DNA from: Actinomycetota bacterium
GTDB taxonomy: Bacteria > Actinomycetota > Thermoleophilia > Gaiellales > Gaiellaceae
Assembly: GCA_005883365.1 (NCBI GenBank)
Contig: VAXA01000029.1
Coordinates: forward strand, 1 to 8,451
Length of the DNA stretch: 8,451 nucleotides
Direction: 5' to 3'
The first letter of the stretch is position 1; the number at the start of each line of letters is the position of its first letter. The position numbers were made by a program, and so were the translations under genes. The notes beneath the pieces are model-generated. The model saw nothing but the letters and a program-made list of their open reading frames with translations. It was not told where the DNA came from and did no database searches. Below, piece after piece: positions 1 through 6,547 of this stretch.

Positions 1-438
1 TTCGCAGTGACCGACGTGCACCGCTTCGTCGCGCTGCTGACGGGCGCGTTCGTCGTCCTCCACGTTTGCATGCTCCTCGTCGACCGGTACGTCCACACCT
101 CGCTCGTCGCGGTGCTCGTACCGGGCGCCTCGACGTACCGGCCGTTCTGGGTCGCGCTCGGCACGGTCGCGCTCGAGCTCCTCGCGGCGGTCGGCGTATC
201 GAACCTGCTCCGGAAGCGGCTGGGCCAGGCGCGCTGGCGTCGGATCCACTACCTCACGTTTGCCGTCTGGGCGGCGGCCACCGCGCACGGGATCGGCGCC
301 GGCACCGATTCGGGCGCCGGCTGGCTCCGCCTTCTCTACGTCGTCGCGATCGGGAGCGTCGCGGCCGCCGTCGCGTGGCGTGCCGGCTCGCGCAGGTTCA
401 GCCCTTCGCCCGCGCGAGGGCGGCGTGCACCTTCGTGA
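1..438 (+). CDS. Ferric reductase-like transmembrane haem protein (5'-truncated)
   Basis: The reading frame is open from base 1 (TTC GCA GTG ...), so the gene very probably starts outside the window; the GTG at base 7 is unlikely to be the true start. The 145 visible residues hold about four membrane helices (about 10-28, 48-70, 82-100, 108-126). Two histidine pairs sit in helices at the spacing typical of b-haem ligation in ferric reductase/NOX/MsrQ-type proteins: H7 and H21 (14 apart), H83 and H96 (13 apart). The protein ends in a short Arg/Ser/Pro-rich tail with no FAD- or NAD-binding domain, so it would be a membrane haem subunit that needs a separate electron donor. The haem reading rests on helix and His spacing and is an inference. 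The last 13 or so codons overlap the convergent SCO1 gene. Confidence 0.75.
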   Translation, partial: FAVTDVHRFVALLTGAFVVLHVCMLLVDRYVHTSLVAVLVPGASTYRPFWVALGTVALELLAAVGVSNLLRKRLGQARWRRIHYLTFAVWAAATAHGIGAGTDSGAGWLRLLYVVAIGSVAAAVAWRAGSRRFSPSPARGRRAPS

Positions 439-1576
439 GCAGCTGCGGCAGGCTCGGCCAGCCCTTGACGGCGAGGTCTTCGTAGAAGAGGAAGCGGCCC
501 GAGCCGGAGACGAGCTCGAGCCAGGGCGAGTCCTGTTCGCGATACCCGTCGGCGACACGGCCGCTCTCGTCGACGGCTACGGGATACGACAGCGGGTGCG
601 GGAGGGTGTGCAAGAAGCCTGGTAGCGCCTGCGGCGACGGCTCCACGCCACCCTCGTCGATCGCGACGAGCGGCGGGAGCCCCTTGCTCCGGGCGGCGGC
701 CTGGTAACGGTTGAGCGCCTCGAGCTGCGCGCTCAGGTCGGCGACCTCGGTCTCCCACGTGTCGAAGAAGAGGACGAGGTGCGGGCCCGAACCCGGGCCG
801 AGCCGAACGGTGCCGTCGCCGGCTTGCGGCAGCGTCACGGGCTTCCTCGGGCCGAGGAGACTGATGGGGGCCAGCGATTGCGTGCCGTGCAGATGCGGGT
901 GGCCGGGGAGTAGCGCGGCGAGGCTCTGCGCCATCTCGAACCCGAGCTGGTCGACGCTCGAGTAGGCCATCTGCGTCAGGTAGAGGCGCGAGAAGCGGCC
1001 GCGCGAGTCGATCACGTACGTCGCCGGCGTGTGGTCGATGAGGACTTTCACCACCGCCGCCTCGATGCCGTAGGCGTGCCAGACCCGCTTCAGCTCCGGG
1101 AGCGAGCCGGTCAGGAAGCGCCACTTGTGCATCATCCCGTGCGCCTGCGAGTAGGCCCGAACCCACTTGACCTCGGTCGCCTCGGGATTGGCGCCGACGC
1201 CGAGCAGCTCGATGCCCGAGGCCGCCGGGCCGAGCAACTCCTTCGCGTGCAGCAGCGCGGTCGTCGTGAGCGGGCAGATCGTCGTGCATTCCGGGTCGTT
1301 GAAGGAGACGACGACCACCTTGCCGCGCAACGAGCGCAGCGAGACGCGTTGGCCGAACTGGTCGGTCAGCGTGAACCCGGGAGCGACGCCCTTCAGCGGC
1401 GTGCCCGGATCGAGCAGCGGGTTCGCGACCGTGGGTGTCCCGGACACCACCGGGCTCGCCGGGGCGCCCGAGGACCGGACGACCGAGATGGCGGCGCCGA
1501 TGCCTACTCCGACGGCGAGCGCGATCCCCAGGACGATCCAGTGCACGCGGCGGGACACTCGTCTCAAGTATGGCAT
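398..1576 (-). CDS. SCO1/SenC copper chaperone fused to a degenerate thioredoxin-like domain
   Basis: The protein has 392 residues starting at the ATG whose complement is 1574-1576. Upstream in-frame codons are Ser/Arg-rich and antisense to the peptidase gene, so I reject the longer form. Residues 13-33 form one membrane anchor after a basic N-terminus, placing the rest outside the cytoplasm. Residues about 55-222 are a SCO1/SenC domain: CxxxC copper site C97-T-T-I-C101 and the distal His ligand H182 in the DHTPATYVID stretch. SCO1 proteins deliver copper to the CuA site of cytochrome c oxidase or act as thiol-disulfide reductases. Residues about 240-392 look like a second TlpA/thioredoxin fold (strand VLFF, loop with P351, strand RFLFY), but where TlpA has WCxxC this has W274-E-T-E-V, so both redox cysteines are missing. 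I see no convincing Shine-Dalgarno. It is divergent from the peptidase gene, with 31 bp between the chosen starts. Confidence 0.85.
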   Translation of the reverse strand: MPYLRRVSRRVHWIVLGIALAVGVGIGAAISVVRSSGAPASPVVSGTPTVANPLLDPGTPLKGVAPGFTLTDQFGQRVSLRSLRGKVVVVSFNDPECTTICPLTTTALLHAKELLGPAASGIELLGVGANPEATEVKWVRAYSQAHGMMHKWRFLTGSLPELKRVWHAYGIEAAVVKVLIDHTPATYVIDSRGRFSRLYLTQMAYSSVDQLGFEMAQSLAALLPGHPHLHGTQSLAPISLLGPRKPVTLPQAGDGTVRLGPGSGPHLVLFFDTWETEVADLSAQLEALNRYQAAARSKGLPPLVAIDEGGVEPSPQALPGFLHTLPHPLSYPVAVDESGRVADGYREQDSPWLELVSGSGRFLFYEDLAVKGWPSLPQLLTKVHAALARAKG

Positions 1577-1593
1577 CGCGATGAATTGCGAGA

Positions 1594-1599
1594 TACGCT
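1594..1599 (+). promoter_or_regulatory. Possible -10 element (TACGCT) for the M3 peptidase gene
   Basis: TACGCT fits the TAnnnT -10 pattern and ends 8 nt before the GTG at 1608. No Shine-Dalgarno stands before that GTG, so a leaderless transcript starting at or next to it would fit. The -35 region at the right distance (about 1571-1576, TGGCAT) is poor and lies on the first codons of the divergent SCO1 gene. This is a pattern-based guess. Confidence 0.35.
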
Positions 1600-1607
1600 C
1601 TCGGGCC

Positions 1608-3398
1608 GTGGCAGTCAGCTCCTCCCTCAGCGCCAACGGAGTCCGCTGGGACCTGAGCGATCTCGAGCCGGATGCCGAGCAGGCGCGTCGGGAATGGGAC
1701 GAGCTGCTGGCGCGTGCACGCGACTTCGCGGAGCGGCGGCGCGGCACCGTCGGATCCTCGGGCCCGCAGGGGCTGCGCGATCTTCTCGACGAGCTCGACC
1801 AGCTCGCGCAGGACGTCGCCCGCGTCCACTTCTACGCGACGGCCCGCGAGCACACCGACGCGACGGATCCCGAGACGAACGACCTCGCGACGCTCGCGCG
1901 CGACCGTGGCGCAGACCTCGAGAGCATGCTCCTGTTCGTCGAGCTCGAGTGGCTGGCGCTCGACGACGTCGAGGCCGGCGCGCTGCTCGAAGCCGCCGAG
2001 CTCGAGCCGTACGTGCACCGGCTGCGAGTGGCGCGGGAGGAGAAGCCGTACATCCTGTCGGAGGGCGAGGAGCAGGCGCTCAATGCCCGGCGTCCGGCGA
2101 TCTCGGCGTGGGAGTCGCTGCACGGTCGCGAGCTCGCGACGCTGACGGTGGAGTTCGACCGCGGCGACGGCCCGGAGCCGCACACGATCGACCGCCTGCT
2201 CTCCTACGTGCACCATCACGACCGCGAGCTGCGGCTCGCGGCGCTCGACGTCCTCTACGAGATGCTGGAGAGCGTCGCCGACGTGCAGGCGGCCTGCTAC
2301 GACGCGATCGTCGGTGACCGGCTCTCCCTCGATCGGCTGCGCGGGATCCCCGACACCATGTGGCCGACGAACCAGCGCAACGAGCTGGACGGGGCGGTCG
2401 TCGAGGCGATGATGGCCGCCGTCGAGGCGCATTACGCGCTCGGCCGCCGCTGGTTCGTCCGCAAGGCGGAGGTGCTGGGGCTCGACCGGCTCCAGCTCGC
2501 CGACCAGTACGCCCCGGTCGGCAGCGACCGCCGCGTCGAGTGGACGGAGGCCGTCGGCATGGTCGAGGACTCGCTGAGCGACTTCGAGCCGCGCCTCGGC
2601 GAGATCTTCCGCACCTGTCTCGAGCGCGGGCACGTCGACGCGGAGCCGCGCCCGGGCAAGGTCGGAGGCGCCTACTGCAACTCCGTCTCGAAGACCGTCC
2701 TCCCGTACGTGCTCCTCAACTACACCGACCAGCTCCGCGACGTCGTCACGCTCGCTCACGAGTTCGGCCACGCCGTGCACGGGACGCTCGCGCTCGAGCG
2801 GCAGACGTACCGCTCGTACCACACGGGGATTGCGCTCGCCGAGGTGCCGTCGACGTTCGCGCAGCTCCTCGCCGTCGAGCGCCTGATCGACCAGGAGGAG
2901 GACCCGTCGACGCGCGTGATGCTCCTCGCCGACCGCGCCGAGGGTGCGATGGCGTCGATCTTTCGCCAGACGATGATGGCGCGTTTCGAGGCGCGGGCCT
3001 ATGCCGCGCGCAGCGAGGGGAAGGCCCTGACGCGCGACCGGCTCGCGGAGATGTGGATCGAGGAGAACGTGCGCTACTACGCCGACTCGATCGAGCTGCC
3101 CGAGGGCTACCGGCTCGGCTGGTCCTACATCCCGCACTTCATCCACGTCCGCTTCTACACGTACGCCTATGCGTTCGCACACCTCGCCGCGTTCTCACTT
3201 CTCGCGCGCTACCGCGAGGATCCGGAGCGGTTCGCGCCGGGTTACCTCGAGTTCCTCGCGAGCGGGGCCTCGCGCTCGCCGCACGACCTTCTCGCCCCGC
3301 TTGGCGTCGACCTCCGCGACCCGCAGACGTGGGCGCTCGCCTTCGCCGAGTTCGACCGCTGCATCGGCGAGGCGGAAGAAGGCGTCGCGGCGCTCTAA
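1608..3398 (+). CDS. pepF: M3-family zinc oligopeptidase (oligoendopeptidase F type)
   Basis: The 596 residues counted from the GTG match the usual length of about 600 for the PepF branch of peptidase family M3. It is a cytosolic metallopeptidase expected to cut short peptides. The zinc site is clear: H384-E-F-G-H388 gives two His ligands and the catalytic Glu385, and E412 in the AEVPSTF stretch, 24 residues after H388, is the third ligand. The C-terminal substrate-binding region is present around residues 505-521 (WSYIPHF, then H513, Y517, Y519, Y521). There is no signal peptide. The start is uncertain: an in-frame ATG at 1581 would add nine residues, but GTG 1608 leads straight into the conserved VRWDLSDL opening and has a TAnnnT box 8 nt upstream. 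The TAA stop abuts the stop codon of the convergent tyrA gene with no bases between them. Confidence 0.93.
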   Translation: MAVSSSLSANGVRWDLSDLEPDAEQARREWDELLARARDFAERRRGTVGSSGPQGLRDLLDELDQLAQDVARVHFYATAREHTDATDPETNDLATLARDRGADLESMLLFVELEWLALDDVEAGALLEAAELEPYVHRLRVAREEKPYILSEGEEQALNARRPAISAWESLHGRELATLTVEFDRGDGPEPHTIDRLLSYVHHHDRELRLAALDVLYEMLESVADVQAACYDAIVGDRLSLDRLRGIPDTMWPTNQRNELDGAVVEAMMAAVEAHYALGRRWFVRKAEVLGLDRLQLADQYAPVGSDRRVEWTEAVGMVEDSLSDFEPRLGEIFRTCLERGHVDAEPRPGKVGGAYCNSVSKTVLPYVLLNYTDQLRDVVTLAHEFGHAVHGTLALERQTYRSYHTGIALAEVPSTFAQLLAVERLIDQEEDPSTRVMLLADRAEGAMASIFRQTMMARFEARAYAARSEGKALTRDRLAEMWIEENVRYYADSIELPEGYRLGWSYIPHFIHVRFYTYAYAFAHLAAFSLLARYREDPERFAPGYLEFLASGASRSPHDLLAPLGVDLRDPQTWALAFAEFDRCIGEAEEGVAAL

Positions 3399-4778
3399 CT
3401 AGGCGGCGGCGAATCCTTCCCGTCGCAGCAGTTCCCGGGCTCGTGCGGCGTTGTCGGCGCCTGCGACGAGGATCACGAGTACGCCGCCGTACTCGGGCGA
3501 GACGTGGCGGAGCTCGAAGTCCTCGAGGTTGATCTGCGCGGCGCCGAGGATCTGCGTGATCCGCGCCAGCACGCCCGGTTGGTCCGGGACCCGGACGCGG
3601 ATCCGGTTCAGCTGGCCCGGCTCGGTTCGGTAGGCGAACGACTCCAGCCGCTCGCGCGCGGCGGCGGCGGTCGCGACTGTTGCCTCGACTCGTTCGCGGT
3701 CCCCCGCCTGCAGCGCCTGCTCGAGATCGTCGAGCGAGGCGCGGAGGCCGCTGAGCGCCGCTGCGATCTCGTCGGCGTTGCCGAGGAAGATGTCGCTCCA
3801 CACCGCCGCGTTCGCGCCGGCGAGCCGGGTCATCTCGCGGAGCGACGCGCCCGCGAAGGCGAGCGGCGCGTCGTCTTCCGCGGCCGCCTCGGCGACCCGG
3901 AGCATGAGGAGGTTCGCAAGCGCGTGGGGGAGGTGACTCGTCAGCGCGAGCAGACGGTCGTGCGCCGCGGCGTCCGTCCGCACCGCCCGCGCCCCGAGCG
4001 AGGCGACGAACCGCTCCACGAGCTCGACGCTCTCGGCCGAGGACGAATCGGTCGGCGTCAGGAACCACGTCGCTGCGTCGAAGAGATCCGCCGCGGCACG
4101 GGCGGGGCCGCCGGTGGCGCCGCCGGCGACGGGATGGCCCGGGACGAAGCGCGGATCGACGAGCGAGGCGAGCGGGCGCTTCGTCGACGCGACGTCGGTG
4201 ACGACCACGTTCGCCCCGGCCGCGTCGAGCGTCTCGCGCACGACGGCGGGAGCGGCGCCGACCGGAACCGCGACGACGACGAGATCGGCGTCCGCGACCG
4301 CCTCGGCGAGCGACGACACCGGTTCCACGGCACCGCGTGCCGCTGCCCCCGCGAGCACGCCGCGATCTGCGTCGAACCCGCGACTGCGCGTCCCGTTGCG
4401 GCCGGCGGCGAGGGCGACGGACGTCCCCACGAGCCCGGTGCCGACGATGGCGAGGCGCTCGACGGCCCGTTGCCGCTCGGGCGCAGGCGCGGCTCCGGGC
4501 GCTGCCGGGGCGCGCCGATCGGCCGCGACCTCCTGCTTCAGCACGTCGAGGATCGCCGGGAAGATCGACCGGACGCCTCGTTCCGAAAGCGGCCCGGGGT
4601 TGGTCGCGACGAGCGCCTGCAACAGCTCCGCCTCGCGGTCGGGATCGATCCACCGCTCGCCGGCCGCGTCCTTGTGGTCGCGCACGGCCGCGACCAGCTC
4701 GAGCCGCCGGTTCAGCAGCTCGAGCAGGCGCCGGTCGAGCTCGGAGATCTCGTTCCGGAGTTCCTCGAGCTCGCTCAT
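3399..4778 (-). CDS. tyrA: Bifunctional chorismate mutase / prephenate dehydrogenase with ACT domain
   Basis: The 459 residues form three domains. Residues 1-85 are an AroQ-type chorismate mutase; R8, R25, K36, D45 and E49 match the E. coli active-site residues R11, R28, K39, D48 and E52 at a constant offset of 3. I cannot place an equivalent of Gln88. An Ala/Pro-rich linker follows (about 86-105). Residues about 107-385 are prephenate dehydrogenase: Rossmann motif G113-T-G-L-V-G118, the GHPVAGG motif with H215, and SHLPH with H282. Residues 392-459 are an ACT domain (VPDQPGVLARITQILG), a likely site for tyrosine feedback. The protein would take chorismate through prephenate to 4-hydroxyphenylpyruvate, using NAD(P)+. 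The start ATG overlaps the stop of the DUF1684 gene as ATGA, which points to coupled translation, and a GGGGGAG lies 11 nt upstream. TAG is the stop codon. Confidence 0.93.
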   Translation of the reverse strand: MSELEELRNEISELDRRLLELLNRRLELVAAVRDHKDAAGERWIDPDREAELLQALVATNPGPLSERGVRSIFPAILDVLKQEVAADRRAPAAPGAAPAPERQRAVERLAIVGTGLVGTSVALAAGRNGTRSRGFDADRGVLAGAAARGAVEPVSSLAEAVADADLVVVAVPVGAAPAVVRETLDAAGANVVVTDVASTKRPLASLVDPRFVPGHPVAGGATGGPARAAADLFDAATWFLTPTDSSSAESVELVERFVASLGARAVRTDAAAHDRLLALTSHLPHALANLLMLRVAEAAAEDDAPLAFAGASLREMTRLAGANAAVWSDIFLGNADEIAAALSGLRASLDDLEQALQAGDRERVEATVATAAAARERLESFAYRTEPGQLNRIRVRVPDQPGVLARITQILGAAQINLEDFELRHVSPEYGGVLVILVAGADNAARARELLRREGFAAA

Positions 4779-5371
4779 GTCACGTGCCGCTCCCCCGCCT
4801 CCACCGCGACCGGCAGCCGGTTCGCCGGCGGCGCCAGCGGACAAACCCATCCCGGGTCGTACGAGCAAGACGGGTTGTAGGCGAAGTTGAAGTCGATCAC
4901 GAGCTGCCCGTCCGTTTCCCCGAGATCCGCGCCCTTGACCGTGTCGAGGAGGTAGCGGCCTCCGCCATACGTCTCGGTGCCGCTCGTCGCGTCGCGGAAC
5001 GGAAGGAAGATCCCGCCGCCGTAGCCTTCGAGCCAGTAGACCTCGAGCGCGAGCGGCTCGCCGGCGAGTTGGAAATGCGCCCGCGCGAAGGGCCTGAAGA
5101 GCATCGGCTCCGTGCCGCTCGTTGCAACCGGGTGCGGCGGGGCATCGACGTCTTCTAGATCGGCGAGGACGCGTGCTGCCGGGTCGTAGGGGAAGTACAC
5201 GAGGCCCGTGTAGCCGGGGTGCGGCGACTGCGGGTGTGAGCGGAACAGCTCGTCCCGGGTCTCCCGCCACAACTCCCAGCCCGATTCCGGAGGCATCGTG
5301 CGGACGGCGGCATAGAGCGCGAAGACGCGCCGCTTCCAGTCGAGCAGCGCGAGGGTGTCCGCGGCAGCCAT
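4775..5371 (-). CDS. DUF1684 family protein
   Basis: The 198-residue protein carries the marks of the DUF1684 family (PF07920): YGGGRYLLDT at 135-144, then FNFAYNPSCSYD at 161-172, W175-V-C177 and a PPANRLP turn at 181-187. No biochemical function is established for the family as far as I know. There is no signal peptide or membrane helix, so it is probably cytosolic. Conserved Tyr, Gly, Asn and Cys residues near the C-terminus suggest a binding or catalytic pocket, but I cannot say for what. It starts 9 nt after the stop of the histidine phosphatase gene. It ends inside the ATGA overlap with tyrA. It therefore sits in the middle of a likely three-gene transcript. The only purine-rich motif (CGGGG) is almost against the ATG, so reinitiation from the upstream gene is plausible. 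Confidence 0.85.
   Translation of the reverse strand: MAAADTLALLDWKRRVFALYAAVRTMPPESGWELWRETRDELFRSHPQSPHPGYTGLVYFPYDPAARVLADLEDVDAPPHPVATSGTEPMLFRPFARAHFQLAGEPLALEVYWLEGYGGGIFLPFRDATSGTETYGGGRYLLDTVKGADLGETDGQLVIDFNFAYNPSCSYDPGWVCPLAPPANRLPVAVEAGERHVT
4790..4796 (-). promoter_or_regulatory. Ribosome binding site of tyrA
   Basis: On the minus strand this reads GGGGGAG, 11 nt before the tyrA ATG. It lies inside the end of the DUF1684 coding region. Together with the ATGA overlap it supports the ATG at 4778 as the true start, rather than an upstream codon in the long open frame that continues to about 5270. Confidence 0.5.
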
Positions 5372-5380
5372 GCCCCGACG

Positions 5381-5962
5381 CTACCCGGCGAGCTCCCGTA
5401 TTCGCTCGACGGCGGGGCGCAGCGACGCCTCGTCGAAGAGATAGGGAGCCGCGTTCCCGACGTAGCGGAGCGGCCCGTTCAGCTCGCCGCTGCCTGCGGC
5501 GGCGTTCGCGAGGTAGCGGACGGGGATTTCGTGGCAGACGACGAGCGTCACCGGCTCGTCGCGCGCAAGCAGCCGCTCGAACGCGGTGGCGTAGCGGAGC
5601 GCGGCCTCGTCGAGGCTCTCGCCGCCGGGGAAGCGCTCTTTCCGGTTGGCGTGCGCGGGCGCGTCCCGATAGGCGTCGAGCGACTTGCCTTCGAGCTCGC
5701 CGATGCGGACGTCCCCGAGCTCCTCGTCGACGAGGTGCGGGACGTCGCGGCCCGCGAGCGCGATGTTCGCCGTCTGGAGGGCGCGTGGGAACGGCGAGAC
5801 GGCGACGAGGCCGATCGGCAGCGCGGCGAGTTGGCCCGCGAGCCTCTCCGCTTCCTCGACTCCCTGCTCCGAGAGCCCGCGGTCGAGAGCCGGATCGCCG
5901 TTCACGACCTTGTCGACGTTGAAGAGCGACTGGCCGTGCCGCGCGGCGAGGAAGAGCCTCAT
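5381..5962 (-). CDS. Histidine phosphatase family protein (phosphoglycerate mutase-like)
   Basis: The 193-residue protein opens with the family motif RHGQS, in which H9 is the residue expected to become phosphorylated. Other parts of the pocket are visible: R8, R60 in SPFPRALQTA, the acidic E80/E81 region (DEELGDVRIGELEG), and the second catalytic His H144 in VVCHEIPVRY. Length and motifs fit a single-domain cytosolic phosphatase of histidine phosphatase branch 1. The substrate cannot be read from the sequence; phosphoglycerate mutase activity is not implied, and a small-molecule phosphatase is more likely. It is the first gene of a run that continues into DUF1684 and tyrA. No Shine-Dalgarno precedes the ATG, but TAGGCT lies 6 nt upstream, which fits a leaderless transcript. 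Confidence 0.9.
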   Translation of the reverse strand: MRLFLAARHGQSLFNVDKVVNGDPALDRGLSEQGVEEAERLAGQLAALPIGLVAVSPFPRALQTANIALAGRDVPHLVDEELGDVRIGELEGKSLDAYRDAPAHANRKERFPGGESLDEAALRYATAFERLLARDEPVTLVVCHEIPVRYLANAAAGSGELNGPLRYVGNAAPYLFDEASLRPAVERIRELAG

Positions 5963-5968
5963 CGCGGG

Positions 5969-5974
5969 AGCCTA
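5969..5974 (-). promoter_or_regulatory. Possible -10 element (TAGGCT) for the phosphatase operon
   Basis: On the minus strand TAGGCT is followed by CCCGCG and then the ATG, so transcription would begin at or near the start codon. The upstream region lacks a good -35 at 17 bp; a TTGCGC lies 20 bp away. The hexamer sits inside the 8-bp palindrome GCCTAGGC (5970-5977) and 4 bp from one arm of a 12-bp inverted repeat, so the site may be regulated. Confidence 0.4.
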
Positions 5975-5978
5975 GGCC

Positions 5979-6032
5979 GCGGTCGGCTCCTACGGCGCAA
6001 CGTCCCGCACGCGCACCACCGGAGCCGACCGC
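5979..6032. repeat. Perfect 12-bp inverted repeat, arms 42 bp apart
   Basis: GCGGTCGGCTCC at 5979-5990 is repeated in inverse as GGAGCCGACCGC at 6021-6032, with a 30-nt interval. The arm centres are 42 bp apart, about four helical turns. The pair fills most of the 92-bp gap between the membrane-protein gene and the phosphatase gene, and one arm falls between the proposed -10 and -35 of the latter. No T-tract follows on either strand, so a paired operator is at least as likely as a simple terminator. Confidence 0.6.
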
Positions 6033-6054
6033 CTGTTCCGGCGATGTTTTCCGT

Positions 6055-6462
6055 TCAGACGCGCCCGAAACGCGAGGACGCCGCCACCACCCGCTTCAGC
6101 CCTCGCTTGCGCGGGAAGAGCCAGTGGTCGGCTGCGGCGCCCACCGCCCAGACGACCACGGTTGCGCCGACGAGCGTCCAGAAGCCGTCCACGCGGAAGC
6201 CGCCGACGATTGCGTCGGTCAGCCAGATGACGAACATCGCGACGAAGAACCAGGCAACGCCAAGCGTGAGGATCGCGAGCGGGAAGGTCATCAGCTTCAG
6301 CACCGGCTTCACGAACGATGCGAGCAGCCCGTAGACGAGCGCGGCGAGGATGAGCGTTCCGGTCGACCCTCCGACGGAGACGCCGCTGAAGATCCACGCC
6401 GCGACCGCGAGCGCGGCGGCATCGACGGCCCAGGCGGCGAGGAGGCGGAGCGCGAACGGCAT
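6055..6462 (-). CDS. YvlD/phage_holin_4_2 family membrane protein
   Basis: This is a 135-residue protein with four predicted membrane helices (about 8-27, 34-53, 60-84, 93-114) and a short basic tail. The pattern in its centre, SFVKPVLKLMTFPLAILTLG then GGFRVDGFWTLVGA, is the signature of the phage_holin_4_2 / YvlD family (PF04020). Despite the family name these are widespread chromosomal membrane proteins, with no phage genes here and no evidence of a lysis role. Function is unknown; in Bacillus, relatives are linked to envelope stress. It is probably monocistronic: 92 bp separate it from the phosphatase gene downstream. It is divergent from the secreted-protein gene. TACGAT ends 6 nt before the ATG, with no Shine-Dalgarno. 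Confidence 0.85.
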   Translation of the reverse strand: MPFALRLLAAWAVDAAALAVAAWIFSGVSVGGSTGTLILAALVYGLLASFVKPVLKLMTFPLAILTLGVAWFFVAMFVIWLTDAIVGGFRVDGFWTLVGATVVVWAVGAAADHWLFPRKRGLKRVVAASSRFGRV

Positions 6463-6468
6463 GCGGCG

Positions 6469-6474
6469 ATCGTA
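6469..6474 (-). promoter_or_regulatory. Possible -10 element (TACGAT) for the YvlD-like gene
   Basis: On the minus strand TACGAT is followed by CGCCGC and the ATG at 6462. This is the same 6-nt arrangement as at the phosphatase gene and fits a leaderless transcript. No clear -35 hexamer is seen 17 bp upstream. Confidence 0.42.
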
Positions 6475-6531
6475 ACGCCAACCGCTTCACGTGCCCCAGC
6501 CGTTTGGCAGGATCCCGGCGCCTAGAAACAC

Positions 6532-6540
6532 GGAAGGGGG
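6532..6540 (+). promoter_or_regulatory. Ribosome binding site of the secreted-protein gene
   Basis: GGAAGGGGG ends 7 nt before the ATG at 6548. It is the best Shine-Dalgarno in the window and settles the start at 6548, directly before a standard signal peptide, rather than the in-frame ATG-less extension back to 6491. A TTGGCA (6504-6509) and a TAGAAA (6523-6528) lie upstream, but their 13-bp spacing does not make a normal sigma-70 promoter. Confidence 0.7.
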
Positions 6541-6547
6541 AAAGCGC

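Noticed and set aside
1167..1607. N-terminal extension of the peptidase into the SCO1 gene
   Set aside because: The added residues are antisense to SCO1 and show no family similarity; the M3 domain begins at about 1640.
1577..1747. N-terminal extension of the SCO1 protein to 1747
   Set aside because: The extra 57 residues are Ser/Arg-rich and antisense to the 5' end of the peptidase gene. The ATG at 1576 gives a normal basic N-terminus and membrane anchor.
336..3182. A 948-codon open frame on the minus strand opposite the peptidase gene
   Set aside because: It is antisense to the strongly supported M3 peptidase and out of frame with the SCO1 gene. The translation is Arg/Ala/Gly-rich low-complexity sequence, as expected from a GC-rich complement.
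3504..4880. A 458-codon plus-strand frame opposite tyrA
   Set aside because: It is an Arg/Gly/Glu-rich complement frame of tyrA with no recognisable domain.
4779..5270. N-terminal extension of TyrA to 5270
   Set aside because: It would overlap the DUF1684 gene in another frame. The AroQ domain begins at the ATG at 4778, and all five mutase residues line up from there.
5122..5922. A 266-codon plus-strand frame opposite DUF1684 and the phosphatase
   Set aside because: It is Arg-dominated low-complexity translation over two well-supported genes.
6055..6462. Holin match as a sign of a prophage
   Set aside because: The phage_holin_4_2/YvlD family is common in ordinary chromosomes, and no endolysin, capsid or integrase gene is nearby.
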